Positions 55,168 through 64,000 of a stretch of 64,000 bases of DNA are shown here, piece after piece. The stretch covers positions 1,054,001-1,118,000 of the forward strand of contig NZ_CP011454.1 in the NCBI RefSeq assembly GCF_000695095.2, written 5' to 3'. Source of the DNA: Gemmatimonas phototrophica (GTDB taxonomy: Bacteria > Gemmatimonadota > Gemmatimonadetes > Gemmatimonadales > Gemmatimonadaceae). How positions within the stretch are numbered: the stretch's first letter is position 1; each line of letters opens with the position of its first letter. The translations under genes were made by a program, and so were the position numbers. The notes under the pieces are model-generated. The model saw only the letters and a program-made list of their open reading frames with translations. It did not search any database and was not told the DNA's origin.

Positions 55168-56247
55168 ATGATACCTCAGCACGGTAGGCCGTGGCAGATC
55201 TTGCGCCGGCTGCTCAAACCACTTGGTACCGTCGCCGCCGCCGCGGTGGTGCTCTTCCTTGGCGTCACCCCCATGGGATGCTACATCTCCCGGGCGGCGT
55301 ATGAAGAAGCGCGCATCCTCGCCCGACGGCAGCCCATTCCGAAACTCGTAGCCCGCGAGAGCACTGAACCTGCGCTGCGCGCCAAACTGGCTCTGGTGCT
55401 CGAGGCCCGGCAGTTTGCCGTCGATTCGCTGCGCCTCGATGCTGAAGAGAGCTTCACCACCTTCTCCCAGCTTGACCGGGATACGCTCGTGCTGGTGGTC
55501 TCGGCCGCCTATCGCGACCGGCTGGCGCGCAAAACGTGGTGGTTCCCCGTGGTGGGAAGCTTTCCGTACAAGGGGTTCTTCGACTTCGCCCAGGCCCAAC
55601 GCACCGCGGAGCAACTGCGCAACGAGGGTTTCGATGTCACCGTGGGGCCCTCCAGCGCTTTCAGCACGTTGGGCTGGTTCAACGACCCGCTGGTGAGCAC
55701 CACCGTCAAGGCCGACAGCGTCACGCTGGTGAACACCGTACTGCACGAACTGCTGCACACGACGTTCTTTGCCAAAGGGCAGGTGTCGTTCAACGAATCC
55801 TTCGCCACGTTTGTGGGCGGGCGAGGCGCCGAGCACTTCTTCCGCGCCAAGGGCGACAGCACGTTGCTCAAGCGGGCGCAGGATGACTGGCAGGACGATC
55901 TGGTACTGGGCGCGTTCTGGGAGCGCACGGCCAAAGAAATTGACAGTGTCTTCGCCACGCTTCCCGATTCGGCGAAGGCCCTGCGCATCGCCTCACGCGA
56001 TACCGTGTACGCCCGCGCACGCCGCCGACTCGTGGACACCGTAGGCCCGCAGCTCAAAGGCTACCCGGCCGGCTGGGTGGAGCGTGTGCCGCTCAATAAC
56101 GCCGTGCTGCTGTCGCGCCGTGTCTATGCGGAGCGCCTCGATCGCTTCGACTCGGTCTACGCCGCGGCCGGTGGTGACATCAAGGAAGCCATTCGGCGGG
56201 TCATTGCGGCGCACAAAGATTCGGTGCGATTAGCCGGGGGGCGGTGA
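55168..56247 (+). CDS. Predicted zinc aminopeptidase lipoprotein
   Basis: 359 residues. The lipobox is VTPMGC (cysteine 38). The zincin motif is HELLH (193-197) followed by FNESFATFVG with glutamate 210 as the likely third zinc ligand. This matches the putative bacterial aminopeptidase family (PF10023-like). GYFNDPLVST-type segments (GWFNDPLVST) precede it. The ATG begins only seven bases from the dnaE start, so the real start may lie downstream; TTG 55201 would give a short lipoprotein signal. It converges on the M16 peptidase gene across a large inverted repeat. Confidence 0.83.
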   Translation: MIPQHGRPWQILRRLLKPLGTVAAAAVVLFLGVTPMGCYISRAAYEEARILARRQPIPKLVARESTEPALRAKLALVLEARQFAVDSLRLDAEESFTTFSQLDRDTLVLVVSAAYRDRLARKTWWFPVVGSFPYKGFFDFAQAQRTAEQLRNEGFDVTVGPSSAFSTLGWFNDPLVSTTVKADSVTLVNTVLHELLHTTFFAKGQVSFNESFATFVGGRGAEHFFRAKGDSTLLKRAQDDWQDDLVLGAFWERTAKEIDSVFATLPDSAKALRIASRDTVYARARRRLVDTVGPQLKGYPAGWVERVPLNNAVLLSRRVYAERLDRFDSVYAAAGGDIKEAIRRVIAAHKDSVRLAGGR

Positions 56248-56344
56248 ACCGATGGCACGAAGGCATCCAAGGCATCCGAAGCATCCAAGTTTACTGATCT
56301 TCTTGGATGCCTCGGATGCCTTGGATGCCTTCGTGCCATCGGTT
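56247..56344. repeat. 43-bp near-perfect inverted repeat between convergent genes
   Basis: 56247-56289 and 56302-56344 are complementary with one mismatch, across a 12-base loop (TTTACTGATCTT). The arms are built from repeats of GGCATCC(A/G)A. It probably ends transcription from both sides; there is no T-run of note. Confidence 0.9.
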
Positions 56345-56357
56345 CCAGGAGCCAGGA

Positions 56358-59213
56358 TTACTTCGACGTCTCCGGCAGCAACACAAACCGTGCCCGATTG
56401 GACTCGACCAGGAACTTCTGCGCGGCGGCCGAGAGCTTCTCCACGGTCAGCCCGTTGATGAGGGTGAGATAGTCACCCATGGTGTCGAGCGGGTCGCCGT
56501 TTTCCACCCGGGTGCGCATGGTGTTCAGCCAGTAGCCGTTCTGCTTCTGCGACACTTCAAATTCGCGGCGCTGCTGCTCCTTCACCCGCTCCAGCTCGGC
56601 GGCGGTGGGGGGCGTGGTGCGCAGCTTCTGCATTTCGTCGCGCACGGCGGCAAACATGGTGTCGGCCTTATCCGGCGCCGATCCGTATTGAATGGCCACC
56701 TGCCACTCCTGCCGCAGGCGACGGGAGAACGCCGAGGTGACGCTCACCGAATACGTCCCTCCCAACGATTCCCGCAGGCGATCGAGCAGGCGCATCTGCA
56801 ACAGTTCGCCAAGCGACGACAACACATACGAATCCTCGCGATTCCAGGGTGCCGAGCCGGCCATGAGCACAATGGACTGGCTCTGCGGAGCGATCCCCTT
56901 CTTCACGGCCTTGTCGATCACTCCGGCAAACTGCGTGGGACCCACATCACGCGGCGTTTCCTTGCGTCCCGCAGTGGGGAGCGCGCCCAGCCACTGCTCC
57001 ACCAGCGGCTTGAAGGTGGCAAGGTCAACGTTGCCTACGAAGAAGAAGGTAAAGTCACCGGCATCGCTGAACCGATCCTTGTAGATCGTAAGCAGTTCGT
57101 TGATGTCCAGTTCCTTGAGCATCTCCATGGAGAGCGGACGGGCGCGTGGGTGCCCACCGGCCAGCGTCTGCTGAATGGTGTCGCTGAACACCGCCATGGG
57201 GTTGGCGTCCTTGTTCTTCAGGAACTGCTCGAACTGCTGCAGCTGCGCCTTGAATACCGTGCTGTCGGCGCGCGGGGCGGTGAAGCGCAGGTAGATGAGC
57301 TGCATCAGTGTTTCGAGATCCTTCGGCGATGCCGCACCGGACATGCCTTCGCTCAGATCACTGATGGACGGAGTGGCCGAGGCCACTTTGCCAGTGAGCT
57401 TCTTGCGCAGATCAATCGTGGAGAAGCTGCCCACGCCACCGGCGGCAATGATGGACGGAGCCAGCGACGTCTTGAAGGCATCCTTGTCGGCCACGAGGCT
57501 CGCGCCTCCTGGACTGAACGACGACATGAGAATCTGGTCGGCGTTGAAGTCGGTGGGTTTGATGAGCACCCGCACACCATTCGATAGCGTCCAGTCGGTG
57601 ATGTTCTGCGCGGCAATACGCGCTTCCTTCACCACCTTGCCGGCGGACGGGGTCGTGGGCACCAGAGCCCCTTCGGCTACCGTTTCCACCCACGGCGTGA
57701 TGTTGGAGGCGACCACCGTACCAAACACGGCCCGTACTTCGCTTTCGGTGGGAACCCGCAATCCATCCTTCTCCGGGACCGTCACCGTGACCACGCGGTT
57801 GGCGGCGCCACCGCGCGCATTGGCTACCGCATTCACCTCAGCCAGCGTAATGGTGGGCAGCAACTTCTGTACGGCGGCGTATTCAAAGGCAATGCTCGGC
57901 GCGCCCTCACCGCTCAAATAGTTGGCGATGTACTCATCCACGAAGGCCCCACTGGGCGTCTTGTCACGCTCGGCAAAGCTGCGCTCGTAGCTGCGCAGGG
58001 TGTTGGTGCGCGCCCGCTCCAATTCGCTCGCAAGGAAGCCATGACGCTGCACGCGCTCCGCTTCGGTGAGCAGCGCCTGCAACGATTCGATGATCTTCCC
58101 TTCCTTGGCCCCGGCGTCGAGCGCATTGAGCTCGCTGCCACGCACGAACCCACCGCTGCTCGCGCCAGCGCCGGTAAAGGGCGTTTCCGGCTTGAGCGAC
58201 AGCTCCTGAAAGCGCTGGTTGATCATGCCATTGTACAGGCGATTGATCAGATCCTCACGCATATCGCCAACGGTGCGCGTGCTCTTGCCAGGACGCTTCC
58301 ACAACACTCCCACGCTCGACGTGGTGAGTTCCTTGTCCGTGGCGATGGTGACGAGGGTACTGTCGTGCGTCGGGACCGACGCCAGCGTGCGCGGGCGTGG
58401 CGCGGTACGCTTGGGAATTCCGCTGAACGTCGAACGGATAAGGCGTTCCAGTTCCGCCGGGTTGGCGTCGCCAACGGCAATCACCGCCATGAGGTCCGGT
58501 CGATACCAGTCGCGCCAGAACCGCTTCACCGGGCCCGGGTTGGCCTTTTCGAGAATCTCCGGTTTGCCAATGGGAAGCCGTTCGGCGTACCGGGAGCCGC
58601 GGAAAATCACGGGAAATTGTTTGTCACGCAGACGCTCGCCGGCACCCAGTCCATTGCGCCACTCGGAAAGCACCACCCCGCGCTCGGCCACGACTTCCGC
58701 GCTGTCGAACAGCACCCCGCTGGCTACATCGCCCAGGAAGCGAAAGCTCTTGGGGAGAATGCCGGCGCTGTCGGTCGGCACCGGGAGGATGTACACCGTT
58801 TCGTCAAAGCTCGTGTAGGCATTCAGGTCGGCACCGAAGCGCACGCCAATGCTCTCGAGATACTTCACGATGTCGTTCTTGGCGAACGACTTCGTGCCGT
58901 TGAAGGCCATGTGCTCCACGAAGTGCGCCAGTCCGCGCTGGTCATCATCTTCGAGAATGGAGCCGGCATTGATGACGAGTCGCAACTCGGCCCGCTTCTC
59001 CGGCTTGGCATTCTGCCGGATGTAGTAGCGAATGCCGTTGGGAAGCGTCCCGACCGTAACCGCCGGGTCCATGGGGAGTGGTGCGGTGAGCGCAAACGAG
59101 TCTGTCGCCGCGGGTTTGGCTGTGGGTTTGGCGGTCTGTGCCGTCAGTGCCACTGGCGCGGTGATCAACGCCAGCATTGCAGCAATCCGCTGTGCCGAGA
59201 GTGCGACTTTCAT
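56358..59213 (-). CDS. M16-family zinc metallopeptidase (two-domain)
   Basis: 951 residues. A signal peptide (about 1-25, ending LTAQ) suggests a periplasmic or exported enzyme. The inverted zinc motif HFVEH (97-101) and the distal glutamate in ERGVVLSEWRNG (near 178) are present in the first M16 half. A second M16-like, inactive half begins near residue 520 (WTLSNGVRVLIKPTDF) and ends with QKFLVESNRARFVLLPE. It probably degrades peptides. It is preceded by a 211-base gap from the helicase gene. Confidence 0.95.
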   Translation of the reverse strand: MKVALSAQRIAAMLALITAPVALTAQTAKPTAKPAATDSFALTAPLPMDPAVTVGTLPNGIRYYIRQNAKPEKRAELRLVINAGSILEDDDQRGLAHFVEHMAFNGTKSFAKNDIVKYLESIGVRFGADLNAYTSFDETVYILPVPTDSAGILPKSFRFLGDVASGVLFDSAEVVAERGVVLSEWRNGLGAGERLRDKQFPVIFRGSRYAERLPIGKPEILEKANPGPVKRFWRDWYRPDLMAVIAVGDANPAELERLIRSTFSGIPKRTAPRPRTLASVPTHDSTLVTIATDKELTTSSVGVLWKRPGKSTRTVGDMREDLINRLYNGMINQRFQELSLKPETPFTGAGASSGGFVRGSELNALDAGAKEGKIIESLQALLTEAERVQRHGFLASELERARTNTLRSYERSFAERDKTPSGAFVDEYIANYLSGEGAPSIAFEYAAVQKLLPTITLAEVNAVANARGGAANRVVTVTVPEKDGLRVPTESEVRAVFGTVVASNITPWVETVAEGALVPTTPSAGKVVKEARIAAQNITDWTLSNGVRVLIKPTDFNADQILMSSFSPGGASLVADKDAFKTSLAPSIIAAGGVGSFSTIDLRKKLTGKVASATPSISDLSEGMSGAASPKDLETLMQLIYLRFTAPRADSTVFKAQLQQFEQFLKNKDANPMAVFSDTIQQTLAGGHPRARPLSMEMLKELDINELLTIYKDRFSDAGDFTFFFVGNVDLATFKPLVEQWLGALPTAGRKETPRDVGPTQFAGVIDKAVKKGIAPQSQSIVLMAGSAPWNREDSYVLSSLGELLQMRLLDRLRESLGGTYSVSVTSAFSRRLRQEWQVAIQYGSAPDKADTMFAAVRDEMQKLRTTPPTAAELERVKEQQRREFEVSQKQNGYWLNTMRTRVENGDPLDTMGDYLTLINGLTVEKLSAAAQKFLVESNRARFVLLPETSK

Positions 59214-59331
59214 TCAGAGTGTTCCTGCTGACTGTGTTGGAAAACATTGGGGACCCGTGAACGATACACACGTGTCACGGTTTGCGGGGGCCCATTCGGT
59301 ATTGGTCTCTGGCTTGGTTAGAACTGCCTTA

Positions 59332-59370
59332 CGAGGACTGCTCCGATGTGGCGGACAGGGCCAGTCCTCG
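59332..59370. other. Short inverted repeat between helicase and M16 peptidase genes
   Basis: The 9-bp perfect arms CGAGGACTG (59332-59340) and CAGTCCTCG (59362-59370) flank a 21-base spacer. It could be a weak helicase terminator or a regulatory site. Otherwise nothing is recognised in 59214-59424. Confidence 0.4.
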
Positions 59371-59424
59371 CAATGCAGTTCAGCGGTGCCAGCCCAGCAG
59401 CCGTAAGCAGCTCCGGCGCACCAA

Positions 59425-61533
59425 TCAGAATTTGCCGCGTAGCAGCGCCCGCAAATCCACAATTGGCTCGATGACAGCCCCCTCGCGCGGGCCCGGCAGT
59501 GCCTGATGCGGGGGATTTGCATCGCCAAGGGTGACGCGTTGCATCGTCTGCCGCACGCCCTGGTCGAGAAAGCGCGTGAGCTGCGAAAAGGCAAAGTCGG
59601 CGCCCATGCGGGTGGCGTAGCTCTGCAACGGGTAGGTCACATAGAGCTCGTTGCGGGCGCGCGTCATGGCCACGTACAGCAGCCGCCGCTCTTCCTCCAC
59701 CTGCGCTTCGTCGCTGGCGGCGCGGGCCATGGGGAAAATGCCGTCGGCGGCATGAATGACGAACACCGCGTCCCACTCTTTGCCTTTGGAGGAGTGCACC
59801 GTGGAAAGAATAAGTGCGTCGTCTTCGTCGGTGCTGCCCACGGCCAGATCCTGCGTGGCGGCTGGCGGTTCGAGGGCCAGGGCGGCAAGAAAGGACGTGC
59901 GGTCGGCGTAGCCGGCGGCGATAATCTCGAGTTGGTCGAGGTCGGCCAGTCGCGGCGGCGCGTCGTCGTAGGTCCCCTTGAGAATGGGGTCGTACAGCTG
60001 CCGCACCAGGCGAATGCTTTCTCCCGGGCTGTGCGGACGATCCTGCTTTTCGACCCGTCGCATCCCGTCAAAGAGCGCCGATACCGCGAGCAACGCCGGA
60101 CGGGAGCGGGCGGCGGCCCGCACGCCGCCAATGGCCATGGGCTCCCAATGGTGGGCCATGAGCATGTCCACCGCGGCGCGGGCCGTGGCGTCCCCAACAC
60201 CGGGAAGCAGGCGCAGAATGCGATACCAGCTCACCTCGTCCCGCGGATTTTCCAGCACCCGCAGGAACGCCAGCATGTCCTTGATATGCGCGGCCTCGAG
60301 GAACTTGAGCCCGCCCCACTTTTCGTACGGAATGCGGCGATTGGCCAGTTCGATTTCCAGGTCGGCGCTGAGGAAGCCGGCACGAAAGAGTACGGCCATT
60401 TCGCGCAGGGGCGTGCCCTGTTCGTGCAACTCCAAGATGCGGTCTACCACGAAGGCCGTCTGCGCCGCCTCATCGCGCACCGTGACCAGCCACGGCGCTT
60501 CGCCGCCATCGCGCTCGGTCCAGAGGCGCTTGGAATAGCGCTCGGTACTCCGGGAGATGATGGTGTTGGTGGTCTCGAGAATGGGCGCCGTGGAGCGGTA
60601 GTTCTGCTCCAGCGTCACGATGCGCGTGCCGGGAAACTGGTGCGGGAAATCGAGGATGTTTCGAATGGTGGCGCCACGAAACGCGTAGATGCTTTGCGCG
60701 TCGTCACCCACCACCGTGATGTTGCCGTTGGTGCAGAGCCCCCGGAGAATGCGGGACTGCAGCGGATTGGTGTCCTGGTACTCGTCCACCAGCACATGGT
60801 CGTAGAGCGCCCGGATCTGCTCGGCAATGGGCGGCGCCTGCTCCAACAGCAGGGCCCACGACAGCAGCAGGTCGTCGTAGTCCAGCAGGTTGCGTTCGCT
60901 CTTGCGCTTCACATAGTCGGCAAAGCAGCGCTCGATGTCGCCCGCCCAACTGATGAAGTGCGGCCACTGTTCGCCGAGGATGTTGGCCACCTCCTGCGAC
61001 GTGTTGACGTGGCGGGAGTAGATGGAGACGAGCGTTTCCGCGCGCGGGAAGCGGGGCGCGCCACGGGGCGCGTTTTTGAGGTCCCCGTAGCCGAGGGCGG
61101 CGCGGGCCAGCCCCATGAGGTCGCCGGCGTCCGACTGGTCGAGAATGGTGAAGTCGGCCGGAAGGCCGGCAGCGGGGCCGAATTTTCGCAGCAGGCGGTG
61201 GGCAATGCCGTGGAAGGTGCCGCCCTGGACATGCTGGGAATCGGAGCCGACCAGCCGTTCGCACCGGCTGAGCATTTCCTGCGAGGCGCGACGGGTGAAG
61301 GTGAGCAGCAGGATGCGGCCGGGGGGCACACCGCGGTGAATGAGGGCGGCCACCCGGTGAATAAGGGTCCGCGTTTTCCCCGACCCGGCGCCGGCGACGA
61401 CGAGGAGCGGCGAGTCCCCATGGCTGGCGGCGGCGGCCTGAGCGGCATTGAGGGCCGGGCCGTCGGGGGAGGGCGCCGGAGGAACAATGCGTCGGGCCGG
61501 GAGCGGCGTATGGATGCGGGGCAGGTCGGCCAT
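59425..61533 (-). CDS. UvrD/PcrA-type superfamily 1 DNA helicase
   Basis: 702 residues from ATG 61533; the frame is open to 61725 (ATG 61644 possible). All SF1A motifs are seen: Walker A AGAGSGKT (47-54), LLLTFTRRASQEM, HVLVDEYQDTNPLQ (motif II), VVGDDAQSIYAFRGA (III), LEQNYRST (IV), TVHSSKGKEWDAVFV (V) and RRLLYVAMTRARNELYV (VI). It is a 3'-5' helicase of DNA repair or replication. It is close to UvrD/PcrA in size, but the specific member cannot be named. It is 211 bases upstream of the M16 peptidase gene. Confidence 0.93.
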   Translation of the reverse strand: MADLPRIHTPLPARRIVPPAPSPDGPALNAAQAAAASHGDSPLLVVAGAGSGKTRTLIHRVAALIHRGVPPGRILLLTFTRRASQEMLSRCERLVGSDSQHVQGGTFHGIAHRLLRKFGPAAGLPADFTILDQSDAGDLMGLARAALGYGDLKNAPRGAPRFPRAETLVSIYSRHVNTSQEVANILGEQWPHFISWAGDIERCFADYVKRKSERNLLDYDDLLLSWALLLEQAPPIAEQIRALYDHVLVDEYQDTNPLQSRILRGLCTNGNITVVGDDAQSIYAFRGATIRNILDFPHQFPGTRIVTLEQNYRSTAPILETTNTIISRSTERYSKRLWTERDGGEAPWLVTVRDEAAQTAFVVDRILELHEQGTPLREMAVLFRAGFLSADLEIELANRRIPYEKWGGLKFLEAAHIKDMLAFLRVLENPRDEVSWYRILRLLPGVGDATARAAVDMLMAHHWEPMAIGGVRAAARSRPALLAVSALFDGMRRVEKQDRPHSPGESIRLVRQLYDPILKGTYDDAPPRLADLDQLEIIAAGYADRTSFLAALALEPPAATQDLAVGSTDEDDALILSTVHSSKGKEWDAVFVIHAADGIFPMARAASDEAQVEEERRLLYVAMTRARNELYVTYPLQSYATRMGADFAFSQLTRFLDQGVRQTMQRVTLGDANPPHQALPGPREGAVIEPIVDLRALLRGKF

Positions 61534-62163
61534 GTACTTATGTAGTATGGGCGTCGGCGCCCGGAGTGGTAGGGTCGTCTGGCACGGGGGGGCATAGGGG
61601 GGCGTAGGCAGCGGGAAGAATTCCCGTTGTGTGACGTTTGACATGCCCGGCCGTCTTAGGCGAATGATAGCCCTTCTGCGAGGGGTATACGGTGTTTGTT
61701 TGGAGCTGGATGTGGATAACCTCACCGCAGTGGGGTGTTGTGACCGGATTGTGATAGCGGTGGTGGAGACCGGGGACCCTTTGGCGCTTGACCGTGCCGG
61801 AGGTCTGCCCTAGGTTTCCCGTCTGCTATTGTCGGGAGGAGTGTGTGCGTCATCCCATCCTGGGGTGTGCGCGCCATTTCGTGTCGACGATAGGTGTTGG
61901 GCTCGTGTGTTGACGGAGCTTGGACCGTACAGCGCGAGAGTAGGTGCAGGACTGCGCAAGCAGGTTGTTCGGGCGTCACGCTGTTTCGTACGACACTGAG
62001 CTCTTTTCGGCCGCTCCCCGATCCGAGGTCAGGTCCCCTGCGAAGGAGAGGTGACGACGCGCACGCCAGATCGGGTGAGCGCGTACCAGATGCAGTTCGT
62101 TGTCATGAGGCACCCGACCTTACTGACGGCAGCTACCTCCACGACCTCGAAAGAGGGGGATGA
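61534..62163. other. 630-base intergenic region with possible promoter words
   Basis: The helicase frame stays open back to 61725, so the first part may be coding. The rest has repeated TTGTGA words (near 61738 and 61748) and TTGACG at 61910 without a matching -10. A leader reading frame with GGAG and GTG at 62052 ends inside the next gene in another frame; no protein character supports it. Confidence 0.35.
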
Positions 62164-64000
62164 ATGCAACTCTTTTCTCGGAACAAGGCGCTCAGCGTCC
62201 TGAGCCTCGGCGCCCTGGCGGCGCTCGGTGCTTGCGGCGATGACGTCACGGTGCCCGCCCCGGTGAATCCGCCGGTAGTGGTCACCATTTCGCCGTCCAA
62301 TGCCAACGTGAACGTTGGCGCTTCCGTCGACCTCGCCGTGGCCATCACGGGCGGCACGACGACCCCGACGCTGACCGGCTGCGCGACGAGCAGTGCGGCA
62401 GTGGCGACGGCCGCGGTGCAGGGCGGTACGGCCTGCCGCGTGACCGGCGTTAGCACGGGTTCGGTGTCGATCACTGCCACCACGTCGGGCGGCCAGACGG
62501 CTGCCGCGTCGGTGACGGTGAACGCGCCGGTCGCGGCCATCTCGGGCATCGCGATCACGCCGGCTGCAGCCAACCTCCAGGTTGGTGGCACGACGACGAT
62601 CACGGCTAACCCGACCACCACGGCGCCTGGCGCCGTTGTCGCTCGTGCGTATGTCTCGAGCAACACCGCGGTCGCCACGGTGACCTCGGCTGGTGTCGTT
62701 ACGGCTGTGGCCCCGGGCCAGGCCACGATCACCGTGAGCCTCACGGGCACGGGCACGGGCCTTTCCACGGCCAACGTGACGGGCCAGGTGGCCATCACGG
62801 TTACCGCGCTTCCGCCGTCGGTGACGGGCGTGACGGCGACGCCGACCTCGGCGACGCTCATCACGGCTGGCACGCAGCAGATCACCGCTACGGCCACGTA
62901 CGCCGCTGGCAACACGGGCACGATCACCTACGGCACGAACGCTCCTGGCGTCGCGACCGTGAACGCGTCGGGTCTCATCACGGCGGTTGGCCCGGGTGCG
63001 GCCATCATCACCGTGACGGCCTCGTCGGCTGGCAACGCGTCGTTCGGCGCCGCCTCGGCCACCGCGCAGATCCCGGTGACGGTCAACGCTCCGGCGCAGG
63101 TCTCCATCGCGAACATCACGGAAGGCACCACGAACAACCCGGTCAACATCAACAACGTTGCCGGCCAGATTCAGGTGCAGCTGAACCTCGTGACGAACAA
63201 CAACAACGTCTCGTCGGTTTCGCTCTACGTCTGTGACGCTGCGGTGAACTGCACCATGACGGCCTCTCCGGCCGCTCAGCAGAACTTCGGTACGGCCGGC
63301 GCGGCCAACGGTCAGATCAACCTGTTCATCAACACGGCTGATTTCACCACGGACTTCGCGACCGCCACGGCCAAGTTCCTCAACGGTCAGAAGAACCTGA
63401 TCGCGGTGCTCAACGTTGCGAACTCGAACGCCAACAGCAACCTGGCGATCCTGAACTTCAACAACACCGACGGTTTCGCGGCCAAGCACACGGCCCCGAC
63501 GCGCTCGGCGGTGAACGCCTCGTCGAACACCACGTTCTTCGGTGGCCCGGACGCTGCTGGTCGCGGCCGTATCCAGATCGCTCCGGTGATCTACACGGCT
63601 GGTCGCTCGCTGGTGTCGGTCACGGCCGGCCTCACGGGCGTCTGCGGCGGCACGATCACGTTCAACTCGACGAACGCGTTCCCGATCGACTACACGTATG
63701 GCTACGCCACCACGGGTAACAACATCACGTGCGGCAGCGAATCGAACCCGAACGCTGATCCGGACGTGACCGCTCGCGTCGTTGCCTCGATCGACAACGC
63801 CCAGAACGCCGGCCCGTCCGCGTCGATGGCTTCGTCGTTCCGCACCACGACGTCCAGCATCCCCGCGGTGACCGCTCCGGCGATCATCCGTGTGGACTAC
63901 GACACCCCGTCCATCGACTACGCCTTCGGCTCGGAGCTCCTCGCCCCGACCGGTGGTGAGCTCGGCTGGGTGAACGCGGCGTACAGCTTCGCCACGGGTG
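62164..64000 (+). CDS. Lipoprotein with repeated bacterial Ig-like (BIG2-type) domains; 3' end outside window
   Basis: At least 612 residues from ATG 62164 with AGGGGG upstream. The lipobox is LAALGAC (cysteine about 25). At least three Ig-like BIG2-type repeats follow, at about 37-120, 123-212 and 216-308; each has the pattern SNTAVATVTSAGVVTAVAPG or GVATVNASGLITAVGPG, with variant ends. The middle (from about 315) is rich in Asn and Thr with few charges, including NNNVSSVSLYVCD. It probably lies on the cell surface. The gene runs off the right edge. Confidence 0.88.
   Translation, partial: MQLFSRNKALSVLSLGALAALGACGDDVTVPAPVNPPVVVTISPSNANVNVGASVDLAVAITGGTTTPTLTGCATSSAAVATAAVQGGTACRVTGVSTGSVSITATTSGGQTAAASVTVNAPVAAISGIAITPAAANLQVGGTTTITANPTTTAPGAVVARAYVSSNTAVATVTSAGVVTAVAPGQATITVSLTGTGTGLSTANVTGQVAITVTALPPSVTGVTATPTSATLITAGTQQITATATYAAGNTGTITYGTNAPGVATVNASGLITAVGPGAAIITVTASSAGNASFGAASATAQIPVTVNAPAQVSIANITEGTTNNPVNINNVAGQIQVQLNLVTNNNNVSSVSLYVCDAAVNCTMTASPAAQQNFGTAGAANGQINLFINTADFTTDFATATAKFLNGQKNLIAVLNVANSNANSNLAILNFNNTDGFAAKHTAPTRSAVNASSNTTFFGGPDAAGRGRIQIAPVIYTAGRSLVSVTAGLTGVCGGTITFNSTNAFPIDYTYGYATTGNNITCGSESNPNADPDVTARVVASIDNAQNAGPSASMASSFRTTTSSIPAVTAPAIIRVDYDTPSIDYAFGSELLAPTGGELGWVNAAYSFATG

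Noticed and set aside
62052-62163. Small leader gene ahead of the Ig-repeat lipoprotein
   Set aside because: GGAG and GTG are present, but the frame runs into the next gene out of phase and has no protein-like features.
62029-63489. A 486-codon minus-strand frame across the Ig-repeat lipoprotein
   Set aside because: Its composition is dominated by Arg and Gly, as expected of an antisense frame; the plus-strand frame has a signal peptide and lipobox.

Overview
The window looks like a chromosomal segment of a GC-rich, LPS-bearing diderm bacterium. My best guess is Gemmatimonadota (Gemmatimonas-like). The reasons are a short Bacteroidetes-style primary sigma factor, a truncated ATP synthase epsilon subunit, SusC/SusD-type and CarboxypepD_reg TonB receptors, PorV-like and type IX sorting-domain-like proteins, a GWxTD protein, and a Kdo transferase (LPS). 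The phylum is inferred from gene content; no rRNA gene is present.

Layout. 1-2180: the 5' part of a secreted NamZ-type (DUF1343) protein with an unusual N-terminal domain, then a five-tRNA cluster (Ala, Gly, Val, Arg, Pro), all on the minus strand. 2507-5770: sigma factor, orphan MlaF-type ATPase, Nudix hydrolase and an AraC-type regulator. 5827-10003: atpA-atpG-atpD-atpC, the F1 part only, followed by a LytTR regulator at 10287. 12004-22424: a five-gene plus-strand cell-surface block (TonB receptor, 1439-residue secreted protein with a type IX-like sorting domain, PorV-like protein, outer-membrane barrel, lipoprotein). 22536-23119 is an array of 101-bp repeats, followed by a minus-strand pair (beta-propeller-like protein and GWxTD/TPR protein).

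27512-31720 is a plus-strand operon of carbamoyltransferase, SxtJ-like protein, a 49-residue DUF5989 protein and a GDSL hydrolase. It has the same order as sxtI-J-K-L of the cyanobacterial saxitoxin cluster, but no other sxt-like gene is present. 31904-38064 holds a barrel-less plug/TonB_C protein and a SusC/SusD pair. 38171-40900 (minus) holds a small secreted protein, waaA and a DsbA-like lipoprotein. 41263-43546 (plus) holds TPM-domain, nucleotidyltransferase and LemA genes. 43795-47630 (minus) is a four-gene minor-pilin operon. 47811-55160 (minus) is housekeeping: metG, ricT, accA and dnaE. 55168-61533 holds a zinc aminopeptidase (plus), an M16 peptidase and a UvrD-type helicase (both minus). 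A lipoprotein with bacterial Ig-like repeats starts at 62164 and runs off the right edge.

Several intergenic regions carry structured repeats. Three hairpins share a CTGATCAG-like core (1382, 3430, 31729). A diverged ~100-bp repeat occurs three times (41097, 43560, 43683). There is a 43-bp near-perfect inverted repeat (56247) and the 101-bp tandem array. Three of the four gaps between convergent genes hold such elements. No CRISPR array, insertion sequence, prophage or rRNA gene was seen.
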